Of a DNA stretch of 41,440 nt, positions 34,451 through 41,440 are shown in pieces. The position numbers and the translations under genes are program-made. Each line of letters begins with the position of its first letter. Position 1 is the first letter of the stretch. The stretch is taken from contig NZ_MTBG01000031.1 in NCBI RefSeq assembly GCF_002119405.1, positions 1 to 41,440 on the forward strand, in the 5' to 3' direction. Source of the DNA: Pseudoruegeria sp. SK021 (lineage in GTDB: Bacteria; Pseudomonadota; Alphaproteobacteria; Rhodobacterales; Rhodobacteraceae). Below the pieces are notes generated by a model that saw only the letters and a list, made by a program, of their open reading frames with translations, was not told where the DNA came from and ran no database searches.

Positions 34451-34968
34451 TCAAGCACACACCGATGCGCGGAACCACAGCTGGGCATTATTTCAGTAGT
34501 CCCGCGTAAGGCGTGACTACCGCCTTCCCCGCTTGGGTTATGCCACGCGAACGATCTCGGCGGTGCCGGGGTCGTTGAAGCGGTTCATGAGTGCGATGCG
34601 GGTTTGGATTTTGACAGTCTGGCAGCCGGGGTCTTTTACGGCGATGCGTTCTCCGAATGCCTTGAGACAGCGCAGCGTCGCCTCGACGCCCCTACTCCCA
34701 TGGTATCCTTTCCAGCGTGTCCAGAACGCTGTGCCATATTATCGTATTGCGCGCAGCGTCACGCGCCATGATCGCCTTGCGGCACCGGCGTTGACCGTCC
34801 AGATATTGGTCTTGCCACGATTTAATACTACAGTTGTATTTTGAGTCTAGTTTTCCGATGAGCTCTTGCGGCGTCGAGTTGATGGGCGCGTCGCCATCTC
34901 GACCAATCCCAGATGACATTGGCGGCAAGAATAGAGCGCAAGAGAAGGCGTGCAAGCAGGTGACGGAT
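34451..34968 (-). mobile_element. IS debris left of the IS3 remnant, with IS5-like transposase tail
   Basis: No intact gene lies here. A hairpin, GTAGTC with GACTAC (34496-34520), may be an IS end or terminator. From about 34720 to the TAA at 34538 the minus strand encodes GYHGSRGVEATLRCLKAFGER followed by IALMNRFNDPGTAEIVRVA, the C-terminal tail of an IS5-like transposase; upstream, an in-frame stop shows it is degenerate. Between 34720 and 34968 is a join of unassigned pieces where the IS3 gene also ends abruptly. Confidence 0.6.
34538..34720 (-). pseudogene. IS5-like transposase C-terminal remnant
   Basis: About 60 codons survive, read as FWTRWKGYHGSRGVEATL and continuing to EIVRVA before TAA. 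The order GYH, then an Arg/Glu-rich helix, then the RIALMNRF helix matches the end of IS5-family transposases. The catalytic Asp residues and the N-terminus are absent and no matching ATG exists, so it cannot be functional. Confidence 0.6.
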
Positions 34969-35771
34969 TTCCGAGGCTAGATATCGTCCCTGATCGGCCA
35001 GTTTCGGAACGATTTGGCTGGGCGGGAGGCTGGCGAATTCCGTTGAATTACAGACATCCAGCACGGCCATGCGCTCCACCAGGCTCAGCTTGTTGGCCGG
35101 TTCAGGACGCAGCACAATGGGCCGCTGATCCGGCTGCGCCTGACCGTCTTTCCTCCAGCGGCGCAGGGTGCGGTCGCTGATCTCCAGCTCGGCACAGGCT
35201 TTGGGGCGTCGCGCGCCAGCACAGACAGCCTCATCGATCAGGGCGATGGCGCTTTGGCGATGTGGGGTGCTGATCATGCGTCCTCGTCGCCCCCCCCCAG
35301 ATCGCCGCGGCCTTTTTTCTGAGAACCAGAAGTGCTGCTGTCTCGGCCAAGGCGCGATCCTTGCGGGCAAGGTCGCGTTCCAGCTCCTTGATCCGTTTAT
35401 GTCCGTCCTTCGTCATCTGGTTTAGCCGGGCCGAGCTGGTCCGTTCCCAATCATTGGCCTCGCGAGCAAGCGCCGCGCCAAGCCAAAATTTGCTCCGGGA
35501 AAATCCCACGCGTGCGGCAGTATTCGGCCAGGTCAGCCTCATTCAACGCCGCCGTTTCCAGCACCGCCGCGAACTTATCACGCGAACTCCACCCTTCAGG
35601 TCCAGCGTCAGCATCCGGCAAAAGCTGCCCTTTGCCGCGCGCCTCAGCCCGCCACTTGTGAAGGGTCGCCTCCGATATCCCTTCTTCCTGTGACAGCTGC
35701 CGAATGGCTATGGTGTTCGGCGGCAGCATTCGTTTCAGCACCGCGGCCTTGCGTTCCGGTGAGTATCCCAC
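34969..35771 (-). pseudogene. Degenerate IS3-family element: orfA and start of orfB
   Basis: OrfA begins at 35771 (MGYSPERKAAVLKRMLPPN), with the helix-turn-helix QLSQEEGISEATLHKW. Near 35455-35475 homology jumps frame: after FPEQILAWRGA it continues in another frame as EANDWERTSSARLNQMTKDGHKRIKELERDLARKDRALAETAALLVLRKKAAAIWG. A run of nine G on this strand follows at 35290-35298, probably another lesion. OrfB begins at 35277 (MISTPHRQSAIALIDEAV) and is cut after LADQGRYLASE near 34969; its DDE catalytic domain is missing. At least one frameshift plus the truncation make it inactive. Confidence 0.85.
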
Positions 35772-36150
35772 GTCATCATCCTATCCCGCCCACCTGAGAA
35801 ATAGAGGAAAAATAGAGCGGCGGACAACTACGCTGACACAGGGGGCACTGGCCAACCCGACGACGAGAAAAGTTCATGAGTCGTCTCAAATCCCCTAGCT
35901 AGGCGCACCGGCTTTTTTCAGCCCATGACCAAAACAACGCCATCTTTCGTCCGAGGCGCCACGGCCTTTCCGCCAGATCCTACCGCCACCCCCGGGCTGA
36001 CGCGTTCAGCCCGTAGAGTGACTATACCGAAGAAATGACCGCATGAAGGCCACGCCGCTATTGATCAGGCCTCGCACGAACAACCTGACAATGCCCCGGT
36101 GACTTCTTCTTGTAGGGCGATCCCAGTAACTACGCCTGTCGCTGCGATCT
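35772..36150. other. 379-bp stretch with no supported gene
   Basis: This lies between the start of the IS3 remnant and the end of the DUF1254-type gene. The first 50 or so bases probably belong to the IS end. No coding frame with homology, no clear terminator and no clean inverted repeat were seen. Confidence 0.5.
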
Positions 36151-37173
36151 TTACTTCGTCCTTGGTGTCGGCGGGCCGGGGAAGGTCCAAGTGCCGTTCT
36201 GGATCGCCTCCTCGGGTTCGTACATGCGCACTGCGTAGTTCCAGCCCTCCATGATCGGCAGGCAGTTCTCGACGCCATCGCCGCAGTCACCGAACCGGAT
36301 GGTGTAGCTGCCGTCACTGTCTGGCTTGGCGGTCAGATTGTTGAGGCTGTAAGCCTTGAGGGCGTTCTCCTGAAAGTACCCCTTGGCATTGTAAAGGCTG
36401 ATCGACCAGAATCCCTTGACCGGCACGTCTGCGACCTTGAGTTCATAGGCACCCACCGGCAGGTCGGGCTGCACATTGACGTAGACAGCAGCCGAGTCCG
36501 GCAGGCCACCCCAAGCCGAGGCCGTACCAATCATGAAGTTGACTGCATTGACCTCGTCCTTCGAACCGAAGGTGTGGATATAGCGCTTCAGGCCCTTGGC
36601 CAGATCCAGAATGGGGCTCAGCGTCGCCTCATAGCTGGCGTGGTCATAGTCGGGCATGGTGAAGGCAGCGTCGGACCCGGCCGAAATTTCGATCATGTCC
36701 TGAAGCTTGTGGGCCGCCTCCAAATCCGTCGCATCTTCGGGATTTGCAAGGGTCCGGATCACGATGCCCACGACCGGGGTATCAAAATCGTCAACGGTCA
36801 ACTCATGCGTACCGGCACCATAGAACACCTTATTGACGTAGCCATCGTTGTTGATGATCATCAACGACATATACCGTTTCCCGGCATCCGGCAGGGTGAC
36901 CGTGGCCCCGTTCGAGATGTCGACAACGCCCAAGCTGTACAGCGTGTCGCGGTTCATCCGGATGACATTCTGTTTGTCGATCGGCGTCGGGGTCCGGTTG
37001 CTGTGCAGTTTGTTGATGCCACCAGCCAGCTTGATGATGCCGTCAAATTCCATGTCGGTCTGAGCGCGGTCGAAGTTTTCGACATTCACGGTGATCGGTT
37101 CGGCAGATGCCGCCACCGAAGCCAGGATCGCGGTCATCGTGACCGTGAGAGAAAGAACGCAGAGGTATTTCAT
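36151..37173 (-). CDS. Exported DUF1254/DUF1214 protein, shorter paralogue
   Basis: A 340-residue protein with signal peptide MKYLCVLSLTVTMTAILASVAASA. The N-terminal part resembles DUF1254 (MNRDTLYSLGVVDISNGATVTLPDAGKRYMSLMIIN) and the C-terminal part DUF1214 (VPVKGFWSISLYNAKGYF and ILTR-like final strands ending AVRMYEPEEAIQNGTWTFP). It should be periplasmic or envelope-attached. The enzymatic role of the family is not established to my knowledge. It is 58 bases downstream of a longer paralogue on the same strand. The start MKYLCVL has AAGG about ten bases ahead; an open extension of 73 codons upstream lacks homology. Confidence 0.88.
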   Translation of the reverse strand: MKYLCVLSLTVTMTAILASVAASAEPITVNVENFDRAQTDMEFDGIIKLAGGINKLHSNRTPTPIDKQNVIRMNRDTLYSLGVVDISNGATVTLPDAGKRYMSLMIINNDGYVNKVFYGAGTHELTVDDFDTPVVGIVIRTLANPEDATDLEAAHKLQDMIEISAGSDAAFTMPDYDHASYEATLSPILDLAKGLKRYIHTFGSKDEVNAVNFMIGTASAWGGLPDSAAVYVNVQPDLPVGAYELKVADVPVKGFWSISLYNAKGYFQENALKAYSLNNLTAKPDSDGSYTIRFGDCGDGVENCLPIMEGWNYAVRMYEPEEAIQNGTWTFPGPPTPRTK

Positions 37174-37231
37174 AGCGTTGGGTGCCTTGTGGAAGAGGGA
37201 TTTGTCAAATTGGGCGAGGCCGCCGGGCGGG

Positions 37232-38734
37232 TTATTGCACCAGCTCGATCTCGCCGGGACGCCAGCTTTTGTTGATCCACGGCTCCAACGGGCCGTACAT
37301 GCGCAGGATGGTGAACCAGCTCTTTTCTGGCACCGTTTGAAGCCAGTTGCCGTCCTTACCCTCAGGGGCTTTCGGGCTGAAATAGATGTCATACGAGCCG
37401 TCCGTGTTCTGCGTCATGCCTTTGGTTTGGCTACCGACGGTTGGGAAGCTTTGGCTGGTCTGCAGTTGTGAGCGGGTCTGGGTGTCATAAAGTGTAAGCG
37501 CCCAGAAATCATTGACGGGGACATCTTTCGGCAGATGCAGCTTGTAGGTTTTCGACCCATCGAACGGCTGCTGAGTGGCATCAAGAAGCGCCAGCGCGTA
37601 ATCCGACCCTTGCCCCGGATGCGTGGCCGCCATGGCCGGGGTCACCCCACCGGCGTTGAAATAGTACAGCGTCCGGGCATCCAGCCCCATGATGCCATCG
37701 GCTTCAAAGCTGGTATTCTTGTTGGCGAATGCAGTGGACCAGACGCTGCCGGGGTCATCCGGGTAAATCCGAACGCCGTCGATCCGTGGATAATAAGTGA
37801 TCGAGCGCGCGGTCGCTGCACCAAGCGTGGCGGCCTCGGTCAGCAGCTTTTTCATCCGGTCATCAGGCGCGAACGGCTGGCCCTTGACGATGCCGAGGGC
37901 GGCAATCTCGCCGCGCACATCTGGGGTGATGGCATCGATCGGCTCTTGCTGAATGATCTCGTTCAGTTGCTCAAAATAGCTAAAGTCGCTTGGGAGGATG
38001 GTGTTGAACGCCATGTTGGAGACATTGACGAATTCCGTCGCCGCCGGGTCCGCCGCGTCTTTCAGAGGATAGACCCGCAGCTTGGAGGTGATGTTCTCAA
38101 CCGCGGGCTTCAGCCCATCCGCAATTGAGCCGCGCAGGAACAGGAAGTTCCGGTTGGTTGGTGGCTTCAGCAGGAAATACCCGTCCGGGATCTCGCCGGT
38201 ATAGCCGGGGGGAACCACTAGGTACTTGCCGCCCTTGCCCTGATCCGGTCCGGTCACCCCCATGTTGCCGACGAACCGCTGCCAGGCATCGTCAAGAAAC
38301 CCCAGCATGCCGGGTGGGATCTCGATCACCGTCGGTCCGTCAACGGCAAGGTCGGTGTAGGTATAGGCATAAAGCGTCGACGTGTTGGCCGTAACGACCA
38401 GTGTCTCGGAATCCATCAGCTGCTCAAAGACCGCGATCTTGTTCGCCCCCTTGGCTCCGGCGTCGGCAAGGCCGGTACGCACGCTGTACATCGACACCGC
38501 GCCAACATTGTCGAGAAACACATCCGTTCCACGCAGGCGGTCGAGGTTGTCATAGAGTGTGTCCGCAGTCGCGGCGGCCGGCACCCCGTCGAAGAAATCA
38601 AGCGTCCCAATGGCTGTCTCGACCGTGTCGGGAATGGAGATGGACTTCAGGGTCTCGGACGAGACCTCTCCGAAGGCAGATCCTGCTGAAACGACAAGGG
38701 CGAATACACTCGTGGCAGAAATCAGGCGGGGCAT
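37232..38734 (-). CDS. Exported DUF1254/DUF1214 protein, longer paralogue
   Basis: A 500-residue protein with signal peptide MPRLISATSVFALVVSAGSAFG. The DUF1254 region covers roughly residues 70-200 (LVVTANTSTLYAYTYTDLAVDGPTVIEIPPGMLGFLDDAWQRFV), and the DUF1214 region is near the C-terminus (LPKDVPVNDFWALTLYDTQTRSQL and SWFTILRMYGPLEPWINKSW). GGAGAG lies eight bases before the ATG, inside the end of the AraC-domain gene three bases upstream, so expression is probably coupled to it. The pair may act with the sulfatases on the same envelope or exogenous substrate; this rests on proximity only, and IS debris now separates them. Confidence 0.9.
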   Translation of the reverse strand: MPRLISATSVFALVVSAGSAFGEVSSETLKSISIPDTVETAIGTLDFFDGVPAAATADTLYDNLDRLRGTDVFLDNVGAVSMYSVRTGLADAGAKGANKIAVFEQLMDSETLVVTANTSTLYAYTYTDLAVDGPTVIEIPPGMLGFLDDAWQRFVGNMGVTGPDQGKGGKYLVVPPGYTGEIPDGYFLLKPPTNRNFLFLRGSIADGLKPAVENITSKLRVYPLKDAADPAATEFVNVSNMAFNTILPSDFSYFEQLNEIIQQEPIDAITPDVRGEIAALGIVKGQPFAPDDRMKKLLTEAATLGAATARSITYYPRIDGVRIYPDDPGSVWSTAFANKNTSFEADGIMGLDARTLYYFNAGGVTPAMAATHPGQGSDYALALLDATQQPFDGSKTYKLHLPKDVPVNDFWALTLYDTQTRSQLQTSQSFPTVGSQTKGMTQNTDGSYDIYFSPKAPEGKDGNWLQTVPEKSWFTILRMYGPLEPWINKSWRPGEIELVQ

Positions 38735-38737
38735 GGG

Positions 38738-39169
38738 TCAACTCTCCAGTCTGGATGTCTTTGGTTGATGCTGAACTATCTCTAAATGGGCGTCTGGTCT
38801 GCCCATTTCGCGCCAATCTGTCCTGCCGGGTGCCGAGACGTTGCGAAAGGTTGTGGGCGACATGCCTGCCCATCGACCAAATGCCCGGGCGAAGCCGCCG
38901 GGGGTGCTGTATCCGACGCGATCTGAAATCTGCTGCACACTCAATTCCGTTTCCCGCAGCAAGGCACCGGCAATGCTCAGCCGCGTATCGTCAACGATTT
39001 TCCAGAACCGGAGCCCCTGCTCGGCCAATCGACGTTGCAGAGTGCGCGGGCTGGTGCCCAATTCCGCGGCAACCAGATCAAGGGATACCGACCCAGACAA
39101 TGTTTGTCCTGCGATGACCGCGCGAACCCGGGGGATCGCGGGATTGTGTCTGCGTATTGAACGCGGCAT
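38738..39169 (-). CDS. AraC-type DNA-binding-domain-only ORF (possibly truncated regulator)
   Basis: A 143-residue frame that consists almost entirely of an AraC HTH domain: VAAELGTSPRTLQRRLAEQGLRFW and ISDRVGYSTPGGFARAFGRWAGMSPTTFR. Full AraC regulators of this type carry about 180-220 residues of N-terminal sensing domain, which are missing. The frame opens upstream to a TTG at 39286 that overlaps the divergent AraC gene by eight bases, but those 39 residues look unrelated; no ribosome-binding site precedes the ATG used here. The stop lies three bases before the DUF1254 start, the spacing of a working operon gene. It is either a shortened regulator still in use or a remnant. Confidence 0.6.
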   Translation of the reverse strand: MPRSIRRHNPAIPRVRAVIAGQTLSGSVSLDLVAAELGTSPRTLQRRLAEQGLRFWKIVDDTRLSIAGALLRETELSVQQISDRVGYSTPGGFARAFGRWAGMSPTTFRNVSAPGRTDWREMGRPDAHLEIVQHQPKTSRLES

Positions 39170-39278
39170 GAGGAACAGTGATCCTGAGGAACTTGATGTG
39201 CTCAGTGTGTCTGGGTAAAGGTGCCTTGTCCGACCATATCGCGCCACTTTCGGGGCCTCGGACAAAGGTACGGGACAG

Positions 39279-40322
39279 TTGGGCAATCGGATCGCAATCG
39301 TCAGGGCGGCGCACTTGCTTGACTACCTCGCCGTGATGCGAGGCTTCGGCGCACCGGTGGAGCGTGATCTCGAACGCTCGCTCTTACCCCCCTCAGTCGA
39401 AGAGACGCCAGAACTGTATGTCAGCGTCCCATTGGCCCTCGAATGGGTCGCCCGGTGCGGCCGTGATGTCGAGCCGATGGAACTTGGGTTCCGCGCCGCA
39501 CGAACGGCGTCTTTAGCATCTCTCAAGCCATCGCATCAGGCCGCAATCATCGGGGGACAAACCGGTCTTGACAGGATCAAAGCCTTGCTGTGTGTTGCGC
39601 GTCTGGAAGACAGCGACTTTCGGGGGACCCTACGTGCGGAAGGCGATCAGGTCCGGGTGTTTTGCGGCACAGCTCAGCTTGAACGGCATCCCTTTATCTG
39701 TTTTGCCGAATGGCTAAATCTGCAAGGGGTGATCTCGGTTTTGCGCAGCGTGGCGGGGCAGATGTGGTGCCCGCACGAGATTTGCTTCGTGACGCGCTAT
39801 CCCCCGACCCAGATCATTCGCGAAGCCTTTCCGAATACGCGCATCCTTGTCGCACAGCCCCACACGTCCATTCTGGTTGACCGCACCGATCTGGCGTTGC
39901 CGACGCACGACGCAGCCCCTCAGGCCCTGTCTCTTGTGGACCGGCTTGACGACCCCGCCGAACAGTGGACCTTCGCAAGCCTCCTGCGGCAGGTTGTCCA
40001 ACCCTATCTGAACGATAGCCGCCTCGATCTTGCCATGACAGCCGACATGGTCGGGATGAGTAAGCGCACCTTGCAGCGGCGGCTGGGACAGTGCCACTTG
40101 TCGTTTTCCGATGTCCGGCAGGAGGCGCGTTTCAACGCGGCCCGCACGCTGCTCGAAGATCCAAAAGCCAAGATCATCGATGTCGCAATAATGACTGGGT
40201 ATGAGAACCCGCAACACTTCACTCGGGCATTTCGCCGTCATACAGGTGTCACGCCGACAATCTATCGCCGGAAACTGGCCGCACGTCGCGATGGGGTGAA
40301 TGCGAGCATGATTTGCAAGTAG
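39279..40322 (+). CDS. AraC-family regulator with arabinose-binding-like N-terminal domain
   Basis: A 347-residue regulator of the PF12625 type. The N-terminal ligand domain covers residues about 5-200 (LLDYLAVMRGFGAPVERDLERSLLPPS and later LERHPFICFAEW). The C-terminal AraC domain follows (DLAMTADMVGMSKRTLQRRLGQCHLSF and IIDVAIMTGYENPQHFTRAFRRHTGVTP). The start is TTG with AAAGG ten bases ahead; homology reaches the first residues, so no later ATG suits. It is divergent from the AraC-domain ORF and the DUF1254 pair and may control them or the sulfatase genes. IS66 debris begins 10 bases after its stop. Confidence 0.9.
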   Translation: MGNRIAIVRAAHLLDYLAVMRGFGAPVERDLERSLLPPSVEETPELYVSVPLALEWVARCGRDVEPMELGFRAARTASLASLKPSHQAAIIGGQTGLDRIKALLCVARLEDSDFRGTLRAEGDQVRVFCGTAQLERHPFICFAEWLNLQGVISVLRSVAGQMWCPHEICFVTRYPPTQIIREAFPNTRILVAQPHTSILVDRTDLALPTHDAAPQALSLVDRLDDPAEQWTFASLLRQVVQPYLNDSRLDLAMTADMVGMSKRTLQRRLGQCHLSFSDVRQEARFNAARTLLEDPKAKIIDVAIMTGYENPQHFTRAFRRHTGVTPTIYRRKLAARRDGVNASMICK

Positions 40323-40331
40323 GTGCGTAAG

Positions 40332-40430
40332 ATGCGAATGAACGGCGTAAATCCCGAAGCTTGGCTTGCCTGGGTTCTCGAGCGGATCGCTGATCATAAG
40401 ATCAACCGCATCGATGAACTCGCGCCATGA
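40332..40430 (+). pseudogene. IS66 transposase (TnpC-type) C-terminal remnant
   Basis: The plus strand reads [19 protein letters not shown] followed by [10 protein letters not shown] and TGA, the C-terminal end of IS66-family transposases. The family usually ends in a Pro-Trp-Asn-Trp motif; here the Trp codon TGG has become TGA (CCA TGA AAC TGG). Nothing of the catalytic domain remains. The sequence to about 40500 is likely the rest of the IS66 end. Confidence 0.7.
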
Positions 40431-40637
40431 AACTGGACGCCGAAATAGGCGTCAAGCGCTGCGGGACCGGACGGATACGTCGCTTGTCAATCACGGTGAC
40501 ATAATGGGCCATTTACCGGCGCAAAAAGGGGCCACGCTCGGGATGTCGGTGGCACTCTGGCGCGTGTGCTCACCACATAGCTAACGCGTGCCAGAGCGCG
40601 CTGGCCGTAGGCCAGCACTGATGCTGTTTTGGGGAGT
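40431..40637. other. Non-coding join between IS fragments
   Basis: About 200 bases with no coding homology. The first part probably belongs to the IS66 right end and the last part to the IS21 element end. CTCTGGCGCGTG and its near complement around 40555-40595 form an imperfect inverted repeat. No other assignment can be made. Confidence 0.4.
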
Positions 40638-40766
40638 TCAGTCCTGGAGTTTTCGGCTCTGTTTCAGCCGGTAGCTGTCGCCGTTCATTTCCAAAATATG
40701 CACATGGTGGGTTAAGCGATCCAGGATGGCACCGGTAAGGCGTTCGGAGCCGAAGACAGAGGTGGT
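40638..40766 (-). pseudogene. IS21-family IstB helper ATPase C-terminal remnant
   Basis: Forty-two codons in one frame read TTSVFGSERLTGAILDRLTH, then HVHILEMNGDSYRLKQSRKL and QD before TGA. This is the conserved end of IstB, the AAA+ transposition helper of IS21. The P-loop and the rest of the protein are gone because another IS joins at about 40767. Confidence 0.85.
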
Positions 40767-40819
40767 CCTAGATTTTAGACCAGTTTTCCGCCGATCCAAG
40801 CTATAGCATTGGGTTCATG

Positions 40820-41194
40820 TCAGGCGGCGACTTTCAGGTGTTGATTGTGGGTATCATAAGCCTCACCGGGCGTCAGCAGCCCATGCGATGAGTGTGGGCG
40901 TTTTTCGTTGTAGTATGTGATCCAGGCACCGATCCCCTTGCGGGCTTCCGAGCCGGCCTCGAAGGCGTTCAGGTAGACGCACTCGTATTTCAATGATCGC
41001 CAGAGCCGTTCGATCATGCGGTTGTCGATCCAACGACCGCGCCCGTCCATCGAAATCTTGACCTTTGCGTCGAGCAACACTTCAGTGAAATCGGTGCTGG
41101 TGAACTGGCTACCTTGATCGGTGTTGAAAATTTCCGGCGGGCCGTATCGAAGCAGGGCTTCTTTCAAAGCCTCTACGCAGAATCCGGCATCCAT
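40820..41194 (-). pseudogene. IS3-family transposase orfB, C-terminal part (IS407-like)
   Basis: A 124-residue stretch of an IS3-family integrase-type transposase: FNTDQGSQFTSTDFTEVLLDAKVKISMDGRGRW carries the second catalytic Asp and MIERLWRSLKYECVYLNAFE the catalytic Glu, ending at HLKVAA. The N-terminal part with the first Asp is missing because a second IS3 element joins just upstream (about 41200). The ATG at the listed start is only an internal Met. The element's own end lies near 40767-40800, against the IstB remnant. Confidence 0.85.
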
Positions 41195-41202
41195 GGAGTT
41201 TG

Positions 41203-41440
41203 AACCGCGCCGGGTTTGCCGGAGGCTGAATTGTCTTAGTTACGCGGCCATATCTGATCTTTCCATAGCAGCATAGAAGTTTGCTTCTGCCTCAGCGGGC
41301 GGGATATTCCCGATAGGTTCCAGCAGGCGGCGATTGTTGAACCAGTCGACCCATTCGAGGGTGGCATATTCGACGGCTTCAAAGCTGCGCCAGGGGCCAC
41401 GGCGATGAATGACCTCAGCTTTGAATAGGCCGTTTATCGT
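41203..41440 (-). mobile_element. Second IS3-family element, right end, running off the window
   Basis: The element's terminal sequence begins TGAACCGC near 41203, the usual TGAACC start of this IS3 group's ends, and it interrupts the IS407-like orfB. The rest of the element continues beyond base 41440, so whether it is intact cannot be judged. The joined order IstB, IS407-like, IS3 shows at least three successive events. Confidence 0.7.
41240..41440 (-). CDS. IS3-family transposase orfB, C-terminal part (partial at window edge)
   Basis: Sixty-six codons to TAA, reading TINGLFKAEVIHRRGPWRSF then EAVEYATLEWVDWFNNRRLL and PPAEAEANFYAAMERSDMAA. This is the conserved C-terminal end of an IS3-group DDE transposase (FKAEVIHR and EWVDWFNNRR are hallmark blocks; the catalytic Glu lies in FKAEVI). 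The 5' part is outside the window. No lesion is visible in the part seen, so this copy could be active. Confidence 0.85.
   Translation of the reverse strand, partial: TINGLFKAEVIHRRGPWRSFEAVEYATLEWVDWFNNRRLLEPIGNIPPAEAEANFYAAMERSDMAA

Noticed and set aside
35290-35298. Run of nine C as a phase-variable homopolymer
   Set aside because: It lies within a frameshifted, truncated IS3 remnant, so switching would restore nothing.
40366-40584. 72-codon open frame on plus after the AraC gene
   Set aside because: Out of frame with the IS66 tail it overlaps; no homology or ribosome-binding site.
1-41440. CRISPR arrays, tRNA or rRNA genes, riboswitches
   Set aside because: No regularly spaced direct repeats with unique spacers, no cloverleaf or rRNA-like segments and no recognised riboswitch core were seen by eye; short RNAs could still be missed.

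Overview
The window is GC-rich, densely packed DNA that looks alphaproteobacterial, most likely a member of the Rhodobacteraceae. This rests on base composition, gene style and remembered family similarity; no rRNA or tRNA is present to settle it. No CRISPR array, phage structural gene or replication origin was seen.

Region 1 (1-21380, all on the minus strand) is one long co-oriented block that reads as an uptake-and-oxidation system. Read 5' to 3' it encodes a gamma-glutamyltransferase-fold amidohydrolase (HpxW type), an HpxZ/AtzH-like small protein, an AMI1-like amidase, a branched-chain-type periplasmic binding protein, an iron-alcohol-dehydrogenase-like protein lacking its metal ligands, an AraC regulator, two Liv-type permeases, LivG, and a LivF fused to a Tm-1-like (UPF0261) domain. 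Next come a TIM-barrel 'PEP hydrolase family' protein, a 990-residue flotillin with hendecad repeats, two SRPBCC proteins, and a molybdenum hydroxylase. The hydroxylase has FAD and 2Fe-2S subunits and a catalytic subunit split over two genes. Many genes overlap by a few bases, so translational coupling is likely. My inference is that the block imports an amide-containing or N-heterocyclic compound, hydroxylates it with the molybdenum enzyme and hydrolyses amide bonds. The substrate cannot be read from sequence. Two gaps in the block carry the same 11-bp-phased TCCGA repeat.

Region 2 (21381-28229) is an ordinary mixed neighbourhood: a CurA-like NADP-dependent reductase and a DJ-1/PfpI protein on plus; ribokinase, a 42-codon ORF, an SGNH hydrolase and a VapBC pair on minus; then a plus-strand aldo/keto reductase and lactonase-type amidohydrolase pair.

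Region 3 (28230-40322) is a sulfatase island. A formylglycine-generating enzyme (minus) is divergent from a plus-strand operon of a 102-residue protein, two exported Cys-type sulfatases and an exported HAD phosphatase. IS debris (about 34490-35800) follows, then two exported DUF1254/DUF1214 proteins downstream of a DNA-binding-domain-only AraC ORF. A full-length AraC-type regulator is divergent from these.

Region 4 (40323-41440) is a graveyard of four insertion-sequence fragments (IS66, IS21 and two IS3-family types), one of which has inserted into another. Long antisense open frames, common in this high-GC DNA, were treated as shadows.
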